Positions 7,952 to 16,350 of a stretch of 44,820 nt of DNA are shown here, in pieces. A program made the position numbers and the translations under genes. Source of the DNA: an uncultured Bacteroidales bacterium (GTDB taxonomy: Bacteria > Bacteroidota > Bacteroidia > Bacteroidales > Muribaculaceae); the NCBI GenBank assembly GCA_902776835.1, contig CACYRK010000025.1, positions 1 through 44,820 on the forward strand, read 5' to 3'. A model generated the notes under the pieces. That model searched no databases. It was given only the letters and a program-made list of their open reading frames with translations, and was not told the origin of the DNA. How positions within the stretch are numbered: the stretch's first letter is position 1; the number at the start of each line of letters is the position of its first letter.

Positions 7952-9277
7952 CTATACAGTCGGGAGTGCGATACCGTCGAGTTGGCGGTAGAGGTTCAGC
8001 GCGTACACGTCGGTCATGGCGCTGATGTGGTCGAGCACGGCCTGTATTTTCTCAAACAGCGTGGGGGCATGCACGTCGTATTGCTGCGGGAACTTGTTGA
8101 GCAGCAGTTGCGAGTAGTTGCGCTCGGGGTGGATGACGGCCTCGATGAGTTTTTCGAGTAGCAGGTTGATGATGCGGTTACCGGCTAAGTCCACGTCAAC
8201 GACATACCCAGCGCGATACAACTTCTTGTAGGCCAAGTCGCTGCACCGCTCGTAACCCTCGCGGGCGCGCGGTGAGATGCAGTCGATGAGGCTGCCCTGC
8301 ATGGTGCCTTGCAGGATGTCCTGCTCATGGTCGACAAAGGCGCGGGCGCACTCGTCGACCAGCAGGCCCACGGTGCACGAGCGCAGGTAGCCCACCTTCT
8401 CGTTGGGGTCGTCGACGTGGGTCATCACACTGCGCATGTGCTGCTGGCGCTCCTCGTCGAAAAACGAGAGCAGCAACGCCAGCGTCTCGTCGGTGTCGAT
8501 AATCTTCAGTTTGTGGCCGTCCTCGATGTCCATCACCTGATAGCAGATGTCGTCGGCAGCCTCGACCAGATACACCAGCGGATGGCGGCAGTAGCGGTCC
8601 ACATCGAGTTGAATCAGGCCCAACTCGCGCGCGATGCGCTCAAACACCTCACGCTCGGTGGTGAAGAAGCCAAACTTGCCCTTCTCGCCAGCATGGACCG
8701 ACGAGTAAGGATATTTCACTATCGAAGCCAGCGTGGAATAAGTCATCGCGAAGCCGCCCGGCCGGCGGCCCTTGAACTGGTGCACCAGCGTGCGCAAACT
8801 GTTGGCGTTGCCCTCGAAGTGAATCAGGTCGCTCCACTGCGCCGCGCTGAGTTTGCTCTTCAGCACCAACCCGGCCCCCTCGCTGAAGTAAGCGCCGATG
8901 GTCTTCTCGCCCGAGTGGCCGAACGGCGGGTTGCCCAAGTCGTGAGCCAGACATGCCGCCGCCACAATCTCGCCCATGTCGCGCAACTTGCCGCGCCACG
9001 GCTCACCGGCATAGCGCGGCTTGAGTTGCAGCGCTACCTCGCCGGCCAACGAGCGGCCCACGCACGACACCTCGAGGCTGTGCGTCAGGCGGTTATGCAC
9101 AAAGATGCTGCCTGGCAGCGGAAACACCTGGGTCTTGTTCTGAAGGCGCCGGAACGGCGACGAGAACACCAGGCGGTCGTAGTCGCGCTCAAAGTCGCTG
9201 CGCACGCCGCGCTTCTCGTCGTGAAAACTCTCCAAGCCCAAGCGCTTGTCGCATATCAGTTGGTCCCAATTCATCAT
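7952..9277 (-). CDS. dgt: Deoxyguanosinetriphosphate triphosphohydrolase-like HD protein
   Basis: This HD-domain enzyme removes tripolyphosphate from dNTPs and so tunes dNTP pools. Metal-binding HD motifs are visible as HNRLTHSLEV and ACLAHDLGNPPFGHSGE, followed by FEGNANSLRTL, which is typical of dGTPase-like proteins. I place the start at MMNWDQ (9277, 441 residues). An open frame continues to 9373, but a -7 box (TAAATTTG on the reverse strand, 9305-9312) lies inside that extension. The extra residues are hydrophobic and unlike the family start. It is divergent from dut; both act on dNTPs (dGTPase-like and dUTPase), so the pair may be functionally linked. Confidence 0.92.
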   Translation of the reverse strand: MMNWDQLICDKRLGLESFHDEKRGVRSDFERDYDRLVFSSPFRRLQNKTQVFPLPGSIFVHNRLTHSLEVSCVGRSLAGEVALQLKPRYAGEPWRGKLRDMGEIVAAACLAHDLGNPPFGHSGEKTIGAYFSEGAGLVLKSKLSAAQWSDLIHFEGNANSLRTLVHQFKGRRPGGFAMTYSTLASIVKYPYSSVHAGEKGKFGFFTTEREVFERIARELGLIQLDVDRYCRHPLVYLVEAADDICYQVMDIEDGHKLKIIDTDETLALLLSFFDEERQQHMRSVMTHVDDPNEKVGYLRSCTVGLLVDECARAFVDHEQDILQGTMQGSLIDCISPRAREGYERCSDLAYKKLYRAGYVVDVDLAGNRIINLLLEKLIEAVIHPERNYSQLLLNKFPQQYDVHAPTLFEKIQAVLDHISAMTDVYALNLYRQLDGIALPTV

Positions 9278-9304
9278 ATCGTCAAACCTTTTGATTACAA
9301 TCAG

Positions 9305-9312
9305 CAAATTTA
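9305..9312 (-). promoter_or_regulatory. -7 promoter element of dgt
   Basis: The reverse-strand sequence is TAAATTTG, an exact -7 match, 27 nt upstream of the chosen dgt start. The -33 region 20 nt upstream (TGTG) is poor. The element argues against the longer upstream start at 9373. Confidence 0.5.
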
Positions 9313-9428
9313 AGCATTTTCCACGACATAGCCACACAATTACCACCAAAAAAGCGCGATAAAGCACTGGCATTCCGCCTTATTATTGAAAAGGGGGGCG
9401 TTATGTGGAAAGTGTCAATTATTTGTTA

Positions 9429-9436
9429 TAACTTTG
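9429..9436 (+). promoter_or_regulatory. -7 promoter element of dut
   Basis: TAACTTTG matches TAnnTTTG and lies 16 nt before the first ATG of dut. The -33 region (TGTG, 21 nt upstream) is weak. Confidence 0.5.
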
Positions 9437-9452
9437 CAGGGCAAAACAATAA

Positions 9453-9896
9453 ATGATTATGACCGAAGTTAAGATAGTAAACAAGGGGCCGCACCAGTTG
9501 CCGGCCTACAGCACCGAGTTAAGCGCCGGCATGGACCTGCGCGCGTGGCTCAGCGAACCGCTCACGCTTCAGCCGCTGGAGCGCGCCATGATACACACCG
9601 GCATCTACATCGCCCTGCCGCCGGGTCACGAGTGCCAGGTGAGGCCGCGTAGCGGAATGGCGCTGAAACGCGGGCTCACAGTGCTCAACACGCCGGGCAC
9701 CATCGATGCCGACTACCGCGGCGAGGTGTGCGTGATCCTGGTGAACCTGAGCAACGAAGCGCAGACCATCGAGGACGGCGAGCGCATTTGCCAACTCGTG
9801 GTGGCACGGCATGAAACGGTGACGTGGGTCGCCGTCGACGACCTCGACAGCACCGAGCGCGGCGCCGGCGGCTTCGGCCACACGGGCAACCAATAA
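9453..9896 (+). CDS. dut: dUTP diphosphatase
   Basis: The trimeric dUTPase hydrolyses dUTP to dUMP and pyrophosphate, keeping uracil out of DNA and supplying dTMP synthesis. All five family motifs are present in the 147-residue product: AGMDLRA (1), [10 protein letters not shown] (2), [11 protein letters not shown] with the catalytic Asp (3), RICQLVV (4), and [10 protein letters not shown], the flexible C-terminal P-loop-like motif (5). A second in-frame ATG at 9459 could be the true start. The gene begins a forward cluster: the TPR gene starts 15 nt after its stop codon. Confidence 0.97.
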   Translation: MIMTEVKIVNKGPHQLPAYSTELSAGMDLRAWLSEPLTLQPLERAMIHTGIYIALPPGHECQVRPRSGMALKRGLTVLNTPGTIDADYRGEVCVILVNLSNEAQTIEDGERICQLVVARHETVTWVAVDDLDSTERGAGGFGHTGNQ

Positions 9897-9911
9897 AACG
9901 AGCAAGATCGC

Positions 9912-11663
9912 ATGAACACCAACCATCGCATAACACGCCAAGTGCTGGCACTGCTGGCCGCACTGCTGCTGGTGCTGCCGGCCTTAGGCGGCAAGCCGAA
10001 GAACACGGTCAGCGACAGCGACCGCCGCAAGGCCAGTTACATCTTCCTGGAGGCGCTCAACGAGAAGTCGCACAACCGCGAAGACTCCTACTTCGACCTG
10101 CTGCGGCGCGCCCACGAGATCGACCCGGGCAACACCGCCGTTTCGTACCATCTGGGCTACTGCATGCTCACTATGCAGAACACCACGCGCGAGCGCGTCG
10201 ACAGCGCCATGGCACTGATGAAGCAGCACTACGAGGCTCATCCCGAGGACTTCTACGAGTCGACCTTCTACAGCGACGCCAACCTGATGCTGGGCAACCC
10301 CGAGGAGGCCTTGCGGGCCCTCAAGCGTCTGAACGACGCCAACCCCAACCGGCTGGAGTTGCAGGTGCGCCTGGCCGAGGCGCAGTTCCGCTCGGGGAAG
10401 TACCTCGAGTCGGTAGCGACTTATGACTCCATCGAGGCCCTGCACGGCAAGTCGATGACCATCACCACCAAGAAAATCAACAACTTCTACGCGCTCAACG
10501 ACACCGCTGCCGCCCTGGCCGAGATGCACTCGCTGCTGGCCACGGCGCCCGACAATGCCAGTTACAACATCACCATGGCGGGCCTGATGCAGCAGTTTGC
10601 CCTCAACGACAGCGCGCTCCACTACCTGGACGCGGCACTGCGCTCCGAGCCCGACAACGGCTACGCCTATCTGGCCAAGGCCGAGTATTACCAGATGCAG
10701 GGCGACTCGGCGGCCTACGACCAGCAAATTCGCCATGCCCTGGTGAGCGAGAACCTCGACGTGGAGACCAAGGTTGAGGTGCTGGCGTCGTACATCCGCG
10801 ACGAAATCGTGAGCCAAAGCAGCAACAGCCGCATCAACCAGTTGCTCGACGTGCTCGTGGAGCAGCATCCGCACGAGGTGCCCATCCACCAACTCTACAG
10901 CGAGTATCTCATCGCCACCGACGACTATGAGCACGCCGCCGAGCAATTGGGCTACGTGCTCGACATCAACCCCACCGATGCCGACACCTGGCGCAAACTC
11001 ATGATTGTAGACATGATGGCCGAGAACTATCCCCAGGCCATCGCAGCCGCCGAGCGCGCCATGGAGTACAACCCCGACAATATGGACTTGTACCGCTACA
11101 TCGCCCCGGCATATTACCAGATGAAGAAGTACGACCTGGCGCTGGCCACCTACGAGCGCGCCCTCTCGCTCGCCGACAGCACCGACGTGGAACTGCGCAG
11201 CAGCCTCTACGGCGGCATGGGCGACACCTACTTCGAGATGGGCGACACCGTGAGGTCGTTTGAGAGTTACGAAAAATCGCTCGAGATCTACCCCACCAAT
11301 GCCGGCATCCTCAACAACTACGCTTACTTCCTGGCACTGAGCGAGCGCGACCTCGACAAGGCCGAGCGCATGAGTGCGAAAGCCGTGCAACTCTCGCCCG
11401 ACAACGCCACTTACCTCGACACCTACGCGTGGGTGTTCTTCAAGCAAAAAAACTACTCGATGGCCCTGCTCTACATCAAGAGCGCTGTCGACAACGATGG
11501 CGACAAGCCCAGCGCCGACCTGCTCGACCACTACGGCGACATCCTGTTTATGAACGGTGAGACCGAAGCGGCCGTCGAGCAATGGAAGAAAGCGCTGGAA
11601 CTGCTGCCCGACAACGAACTGCTGCAACGCAAAGTGCAGCACGGCACAATATTCATGCACTGA
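9912..11663 (+). CDS. Secreted tetratricopeptide-repeat protein
   Basis: The 583-residue protein has an N-terminal signal peptide (about 1-27, ending near ALGG) and then TPR-like helical pairs over almost the whole length. Clear TPRs include YDLALATYERALSLA, DTVRSFESYEKSLEIYPTN and AAVEQWKKALELLPDN. It is likely periplasmic or outer-membrane attached and acts as a scaffold for protein contacts. It stands between dut and a DUF4292 lipoprotein, an order that I recall from other Bacteroidales. A role in outer-membrane lipoprotein or envelope assembly is plausible but not shown. The next ATG starts one base after its stop codon, so translation is probably coupled. Confidence 0.9.
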   Translation: MNTNHRITRQVLALLAALLLVLPALGGKPKNTVSDSDRRKASYIFLEALNEKSHNREDSYFDLLRRAHEIDPGNTAVSYHLGYCMLTMQNTTRERVDSAMALMKQHYEAHPEDFYESTFYSDANLMLGNPEEALRALKRLNDANPNRLELQVRLAEAQFRSGKYLESVATYDSIEALHGKSMTITTKKINNFYALNDTAAALAEMHSLLATAPDNASYNITMAGLMQQFALNDSALHYLDAALRSEPDNGYAYLAKAEYYQMQGDSAAYDQQIRHALVSENLDVETKVEVLASYIRDEIVSQSSNSRINQLLDVLVEQHPHEVPIHQLYSEYLIATDDYEHAAEQLGYVLDINPTDADTWRKLMIVDMMAENYPQAIAAAERAMEYNPDNMDLYRYIAPAYYQMKKYDLALATYERALSLADSTDVELRSSLYGGMGDTYFEMGDTVRSFESYEKSLEIYPTNAGILNNYAYFLALSERDLDKAERMSAKAVQLSPDNATYLDTYAWVFFKQKNYSMALLYIKSAVDNDGDKPSADLLDHYGDILFMNGETEAAVEQWKKALELLPDNELLQRKVQHGTIFMH

Positions 11664-11664
11664 A

Positions 11665-12522
11665 ATGAAAAGCACATTCAACATCATCCTCGCCTGCCTG
11701 ATGGCGGCAATCACGCTGGGCTCTTGCAAAGCGCAAAAACAGGTGGTCGACGGCAACAACAGCCAAAACACCACCATCACCACCGTCAACACTGCCGACC
11801 AGCAGGCCCGCGCGCAACTGCAGGCCATCGCCCAACGCTATGGCTCGTGGCGCACTCTCAAAGTTAACGGAAACATCAAGATTAGCGGTTCCAAGTCGTT
11901 CTCCAGCGGCATGCAGATGCGCATGGTCAACGGCCAGGCCATCAGCATCTCACTGCGGCCCTTGCTGGGCATCGAGGCGGGCAAGTTGCTCATCGTGGGC
12001 GACTCGATTTTCGTCATCGACAAGGTGCACCGCACCTACATTGCCGAGCGCATCTCGCTGCTCACCGCGGGCATCCCGGTAACGCTCGACATGGTGCAGG
12101 ACATGTTTCTGGGCCGCGCGTTCATCGCCGGCGAGGGCACCCTCACGCCGTCGCGCACCGGCTCGGCCGACATCCGCACCACCGAGCAGGGCGGCTATGA
12201 GGTGACGCCCAAGTCGCACCCCGCCGAGTACAGTTACAGTTTTGCCTACGACAGCGCGCGCCACCTGTGCACGCTAACCGTCACTCCCGCCGACACCCGC
12301 GCCGGCACCTACAACCTGCGCTACCGCGACGTGCGCACCACCACAGCGGGCGACGTGGCCCACTCGCTCGACATGGCCACCGCAATCCTCGGCGAGAACT
12401 ACAGCCTGGCGCTCGACTACTCCACCTTCACGTGGAACGAGCAAGTCGACGTCGACACCACCGTGCCGCGCACCTACCGTCGCACTTCGGGCAAGAACCT
12501 CAGTTCGCTCTTCGAGCCATAA
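11665..12522 (+). CDS. DUF4292 lipoprotein
   Basis: The 285-residue product starts at MKSTFNIIL, one base after the TPR gene stop. An open frame extends upstream to 11557, but it overlaps the TPR gene and lacks sense. The signal peptide ends in the lipobox LGSC with Cys at 21. The body has the DUF4292 features: GSWRTLKVNGNIKIS, a beta-rich shell and the segment VDMVQDMFLGR-like (here TLDMVQDMFLGRAF), reminiscent of LolA/LolB-type lipid-binding folds. It is probably inner-leaflet outer-membrane or periplasmic because no acidic surface-export signal follows the Cys. A function in lipoprotein or lipid trafficking is inference from fold resemblance. Confidence 0.9.
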   Translation: MKSTFNIILACLMAAITLGSCKAQKQVVDGNNSQNTTITTVNTADQQARAQLQAIAQRYGSWRTLKVNGNIKISGSKSFSSGMQMRMVNGQAISISLRPLLGIEAGKLLIVGDSIFVIDKVHRTYIAERISLLTAGIPVTLDMVQDMFLGRAFIAGEGTLTPSRTGSADIRTTEQGGYEVTPKSHPAEYSYSFAYDSARHLCTLTVTPADTRAGTYNLRYRDVRTTTAGDVAHSLDMATAILGENYSLALDYSTFTWNEQVDVDTTVPRTYRRTSGKNLSSLFEP

Positions 12523-12547
12523 GATGTGAACCAACAACGTGACTCAC

Positions 12548-13492
12548 ATGATTGAAATCGCACGATATAACGCTGGTGATGAGCGGCAGTGGGACGCCGC
12601 CGTAGAGGCTTCGCGCAACGGCACCTTTCTTCACCGCCGCGCCTTTATGGACTACCACAGCGATCGCTTCACCGACCACTCGCTGCTGGCCCTTGACGGC
12701 GAGCGCGTGCTGGCCGTGCTGCCCGCCTGCGAGCGCGACGGCATGCTGCTGTCGCACGGCGGCCTCACCTACGGCGGCTGGCTCATGGCCACGCGTGGCG
12801 TGGATGCCGCAGTGATGGTCGACGTGGTGGCCGCCATGCAGGACTACATGCGTGGGCACGGACTCAAGCAACTGCTCTACAAAGCCGTGCCGCACATCTA
12901 CCACAGATACCCTGCCGAGGAAGACCTCTACGCCCTGCATGCCGCCGGAGCGCAACTGGTGGAGTGCAACATCTCCACCACCATCGACCTTCGCGACCCC
13001 GTAGGCCTGGACCGTGGCAACCGCCGCGGCGTGAACGTGGCACGACGCGAGGGCGTGGTGCTCGCCGAGAGCGACCAGTGGGACGAATACTGGCATCTGC
13101 TGGGCCGCGTGCTGGCCGAGCGCCATGATGCGCAGCCGGTGCACAGCGTCGACGAGATCAAACTGCTGCACAGCCGGTTTCCGCACAACATCGTGCTCTA
13201 TACCGCCACGCGCCAGGGCGAGATGCTCGCTGGCGTGGTGATGTTTTTCATGCCGGGCACGGTGGCTCACGCGCAATACATCGCCGCTTCCGACGAGGGC
13301 CGGCGCACCCACGCACTGACGCTGCTCTTTGCCGACCTCATCGACGACTGCCGCGAGCGTGGCTTCCGCTACTTCGACTTCGGCATCAGCAACGAGGACC
13401 ACGGCCGCTACCTGAACCGCGGCCTGGTGGAGCAAAAGTCGCGACTGGGCGGCCGCGGCATCACCTACAACACCTATAACTTAACGATTTAA
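12548..13492 (+). CDS. FemAB/GNAT-like acyltransferase
   Basis: The 314-residue protein looks like a member of the GNAT superfamily of the FemAB/CelD kind, which transfer amino acids or acyl groups to cell-wall or glycan precursors. Signs are the N-terminal WDAAVEASRNGTFLHRRAF stretch, LLALDGERVLAVLPA strands, the AAMQDYMRGHGLKQL helix and the C-terminal FADLIDDCRERGFRYFDFG, followed by GLVEQKSRLGGRG. I use ATG 12548; GTG 12539 is an in-frame alternative. The next gene is a flippase, so the substrate may be a lipid-linked saccharide (inference). Confidence 0.82.
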   Translation: MIEIARYNAGDERQWDAAVEASRNGTFLHRRAFMDYHSDRFTDHSLLALDGERVLAVLPACERDGMLLSHGGLTYGGWLMATRGVDAAVMVDVVAAMQDYMRGHGLKQLLYKAVPHIYHRYPAEEDLYALHAAGAQLVECNISTTIDLRDPVGLDRGNRRGVNVARREGVVLAESDQWDEYWHLLGRVLAERHDAQPVHSVDEIKLLHSRFPHNIVLYTATRQGEMLAGVVMFFMPGTVAHAQYIAASDEGRRTHALTLLFADLIDDCRERGFRYFDFGISNEDHGRYLNRGLVEQKSRLGGRGITYNTYNLTI

Positions 13493-13511
13493 ACACTACT
13501 GCACACACACG

Positions 13512-14945
13512 TTGGCAAAGCAGAGCAACATATCGCGGTTGGCGCTGAAGGCCATGGGCCTCTTTGGCGGCGTGCAGGTGGTGGGCATCCTGTGCTCGAT
13601 TATTCGCACCAAGTTGGTCGCTCTGTGGCTGGGCACGGTGGGCGTGGGCTTGTTTGGCCTGTTCAACAACGCCCTGGAGATGCTCAACACTGCCACCACG
13701 CTGGGCATGCGCAGCAGCAGTGTGCGCGACATCTCGCAGGCTCACGGCAGCGGCAACAGCACTCTCATCGCGCGCATCGTGACCGTGGTGCGACGCTGGT
13801 CGCTGCTGCTGGGACTGGGCGGTGCCCTGCTCACGGTGTCGCTGGCCCCGCTGCTGAGCCGCATTACCTTTGGCGACAGCGACCATATTTGGGGCTTCGT
13901 CGCGCTGAGCGCCGCGGTGCTGCTGTTGGCGCTCACGGGCGGCGAGCAAGCCGTGCTGCAGGGCACGGCGCGCCTCAAGCGGCTCGCCAGCGCAACGATG
14001 TGGGGCACCACGGTGGGCCTGGCGGTGTCGATTCCGCTGTTTTACTTCCTGCGCGAGCGCAGTGTGCTGCCATCAATCATCGCCTATGCCCTGGCCGGCG
14101 CCATAGCCATGTGGTTGCTGCGAAACCGAGAATACAAGCCGCAGCCCGTCACCACACGCGAGACCTGGGACATGGGGCGCGGATTCATCAAATTGGGCAT
14201 CTACATGACGCTGGGCAACTTTGCCACCATCGTCGCCGCCTACGTGTTCAACGCGTGGCTTAACCAGGAGGCCGGCACGGGCGAGGTGGGTCTCTTTCAG
14301 GCTGGATATACCCTTGTAAACAAATACACAGGCCTGGTGCTCACCGCATTAGGCATGGAATACTACCCACGGCTGGCACGCGTGGCCAAGCGCCCAATGT
14401 TTCTGCGGGCCTTCGTGTCGCAGGAACTGCACATCACCATGATGGTGATGGCGCCCATCATCGCCTTGTTCATCTTGCTGCGCGGCACCATCGTATGGCT
14501 GCTCTACAGTAGTGATTTTCAAGTGATTGTCACCTACGTATCGTGGGGCATGGTGGGCACGGTGTTCCGCGCGTTGTCGTGGTGCCTGGCTTTCGTAATC
14601 CTGGCGCGCGGCGATGGTCGCACCTACCTCGTCACCGAGACGCTGAGCGCCGTGGTAGGCCTGGCGCTGAACATCTTGTTCTACAGCCAGTGGGGCCTGA
14701 ACGGGCTGGGCATGTCGTTCGTGGTGTGGTACGTAGTCTACTGCGTGATTGTGGGCGTGGTGTACTTTGGCCGCTACCGCCTGCGTCTCTTTGGCCACAG
14801 CGTGGGCAGCACGGCGTGGACGCTGCTGGTGGCGGTGGCCATGCTCGCCGCCATGGAATGCGGCTACACAAGCGTTGCAATAGGTGTAACCATAGGCGCC
14901 GTGGTGATAGCACTGTGGCAACTATGGCGTGCCTGGCGACGCTGA
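13512..14945 (+). CDS. Polysaccharide flippase (Wzx/MATE-like)
   Basis: The 477-residue protein is an integral membrane protein with roughly 12 hydrophobic helices. The N-terminus (ALKAMGLFGGVQVVGILCSIIRTK) matches the O-antigen/enterobacterial common antigen translocase group, which flips undecaprenyl-linked saccharides across the inner membrane. The start is TTG at 13512; no ATG or GTG lies between it and the upstream in-frame stop codon at 13482-13484. It follows the FemAB-like gene after 19 nt and ends the envelope cluster. There are no glycosyltransferases next to it, so the saccharide cannot be named. Confidence 0.88.
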   Translation: MAKQSNISRLALKAMGLFGGVQVVGILCSIIRTKLVALWLGTVGVGLFGLFNNALEMLNTATTLGMRSSSVRDISQAHGSGNSTLIARIVTVVRRWSLLLGLGGALLTVSLAPLLSRITFGDSDHIWGFVALSAAVLLLALTGGEQAVLQGTARLKRLASATMWGTTVGLAVSIPLFYFLRERSVLPSIIAYALAGAIAMWLLRNREYKPQPVTTRETWDMGRGFIKLGIYMTLGNFATIVAAYVFNAWLNQEAGTGEVGLFQAGYTLVNKYTGLVLTALGMEYYPRLARVAKRPMFLRAFVSQELHITMMVMAPIIALFILLRGTIVWLLYSSDFQVIVTYVSWGMVGTVFRALSWCLAFVILARGDGRTYLVTETLSAVVGLALNILFYSQWGLNGLGMSFVVWYVVYCVIVGVVYFGRYRLRLFGHSVGSTAWTLLVAVAMLAAMECGYTSVAIGVTIGAVVIALWQLWRAWRR

Positions 14946-15119
14946 CCGGGTAGCCCTGAGGGCGAGACATTTACTTCTTTGTAAACTCATTTCAGGACAA
15001 AACACCAATAGATAGTTGGTATAATTCATGAGATTCGCATTATTTTCTCACATGCAGTGGCAAAAAGGCACTCATTTTGTTAATAAAAACGAAAAAAGCA
15101 ATTAAAAACACCTTATTTA

Positions 15120-15150
15120 TTTGCAGTGCGGAAAAGATTGGCTAACTTTG
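15120..15150 (+). promoter_or_regulatory. greA promoter
   Basis: TTTG (15120-15123) and TAACTTTG (15143-15150) are spaced by 19 nt, a good Bacteroidota promoter. The leader to greA is about 75 nt. The remaining gap (14946-15119) is AT-rich and shows only a small GCCCTGAGGGC hairpin just after the flippase stop. Confidence 0.75.
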
Positions 15151-15232
15151 CCTCGCTTTTACAAAATTAACGGTTTTCTGAGGGATCTCATCACGACGTG
15201 AGATTCTTCTATTTTTTAGCGAAAATTATAAC

Positions 15233-15703
15233 ATGGCAATAACTTACATGACCCAGGAAGGGTACGACAAGAAGATGGCCGAGTTGGCACATCTCGAAAA
15301 CGTGGAGCGCCCCGAAGTGGTGCGCGCCATCAGCGAAGCACGCGACAAGGGCGACCTGTCGGAAAATGCCGAGTATGACGCCGCTAAAGAGCGCCAAGGC
15401 ATGCTCGAGGCAAAGATTTCGGCACTGAAGACCCTCGTTGCTAACGCTCGCATCATCGACGAGACAAAAATCAGCACCGACGAGGTGCAACTGCTCAACA
15501 AGGTCACCATCAAGAACGTGAAAAACGGTGCACAAATGACCTATACCATCGTCACCGAAACCGAGGCCAACCTGCGTGAGGGCAAGATTTCGATCTCAAC
15601 CCCCATCGCCAAGGGATTGCTCGGCCACAAGGTTGGCGACGTAGTTGACGTCACCGCACCGGCTGGCGTGATGAAATTTGAAATTTTGTCGATCGATCTT
15701 TAA
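15233..15703 (+). CDS. greA: Transcription elongation factor GreA
   Basis: GreA enters the secondary channel of stalled RNA polymerase and stimulates transcript cleavage to restart elongation. The 156-residue product has the usual length. The N-terminal coiled coil contains the acidic tip region SEARDKGDLSENAEYDAAKE, whose Asp and Glu are the functional residues. The C-terminal FKBP-like half ends in the common pattern SISTPIAKGLLGHKVGDVV. It is co-transcribed with the HIT gene 12 nt downstream. Confidence 0.97.
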   Translation: MAITYMTQEGYDKKMAELAHLENVERPEVVRAISEARDKGDLSENAEYDAAKERQGMLEAKISALKTLVANARIIDETKISTDEVQLLNKVTIKNVKNGAQMTYTIVTETEANLREGKISISTPIAKGLLGHKVGDVVDVTAPAGVMKFEILSIDL

Positions 15704-15715
15704 TCTCTCAACACT

Positions 15716-16105
15716 ATGACAATATTCAGCAGAATCGTTGCTGGCGAAATTCCCAGTTACAAAGTGGCCGAGGACGAGAACTACTACGCATTCCTCGACA
15801 TCAACCCCGTGGCTCCGGGCCACACGTTAGTGATTCCGAAGCGCGAGGAGAGTTACATCTTCAACCTCAACGAGGATGAGTATGCCGGGCTGTGGGCTTT
15901 TGCCCGCCGCGTGGCCGCCGCCCTCGAGGCCGCCGTGCCATGCAAGCGCATCGGCATAGCCGTAATCGGACTTGAGGTGCCGCACGCACACATTCATCTC
16001 GTGCCCCTCAACAAAGAGGGCGACCTCAACTTCACCGGCCCTAAACTCACGCTTCCGGCCGACGAGATGCAGCGCATCGCCGCCGCAATCCAATCTAAGT
16101 TATAA
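15716..16105 (+). CDS. HIT family nucleotide hydrolase
   Basis: The 129-residue protein starts TIFSRIVAGEIPSYKVAED, the typical start of Hint-type histidine-triad proteins, and contains the catalytic triad HAHIHLVPL near residue 88. Such enzymes hydrolyse AMP-lysine-type phosphoramidates and related nucleotides. Its place behind greA recurs in Bacteroidales as I recall. It is followed by the hairpin at 16128-16176. Confidence 0.94.
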   Translation: MTIFSRIVAGEIPSYKVAEDENYYAFLDINPVAPGHTLVIPKREESYIFNLNEDEYAGLWAFARRVAAALEAAVPCKRIGIAVIGLEVPHAHIHLVPLNKEGDLNFTGPKLTLPADEMQRIAAAIQSKL

Positions 16106-16127
16106 CCTTTCCAGCAAACAGGAAGTT

Positions 16128-16176
16128 CTGGGGGGCTAATGGAGTTCTGAAACACAGCGCCCCATTAGCCCCCCAG
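16128..16176. terminator. 15-bp hairpin after the HIT gene
   Basis: A perfect 15-bp inverted repeat (16128-16142 with 16162-16176, arm CTGGGGGGCTAATGG) with a 19-nt loop. There is no T run directly after it, so termination is likely but not certain. A second, larger inverted repeat starts 9 nt further on. Confidence 0.6.
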
Positions 16177-16185
16177 TGCTTTAAG

Positions 16186-16266
16186 CCAAATCGGTCATTA
16201 GAACAGTATTATGTTATTTTTTTATTCCTAATTATACCATAACATAATTTCTAATGACCGATTTGG
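16186..16266. repeat. Long two-step inverted repeat upstream of the LRR gene
   Basis: Outer arms of 18 bp (16186-16203 with 16249-16266, CCAAATCGGTCATTAGAA) and inner arms of 10 bp (16208-16217 with 16239-16248, ATTATGTTAT) are both perfect. Only a four-base bulge (16204-16207) separates them, and the terminal loop is 21 nt of A/T. The whole 81-nt unit can fold as one hairpin. It may be a MITE-like element or a leader structure of the following gene. No TAnnTTTG promoter is evident between it and 16351. Confidence 0.7.
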
Positions 16267-16350
16267 GTTTAAGGGGGTATTGCTACTGCACCGAGCGTCA
16301 ACTGACGCACTCGCTATTTAAGATAATTACTAATTTAAATAACTACCGCT

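Noticed and set aside
9278..9373. Longer start of dgt
   Set aside because: The extension is hydrophobic, unlike the family, and contains the -7 promoter box.
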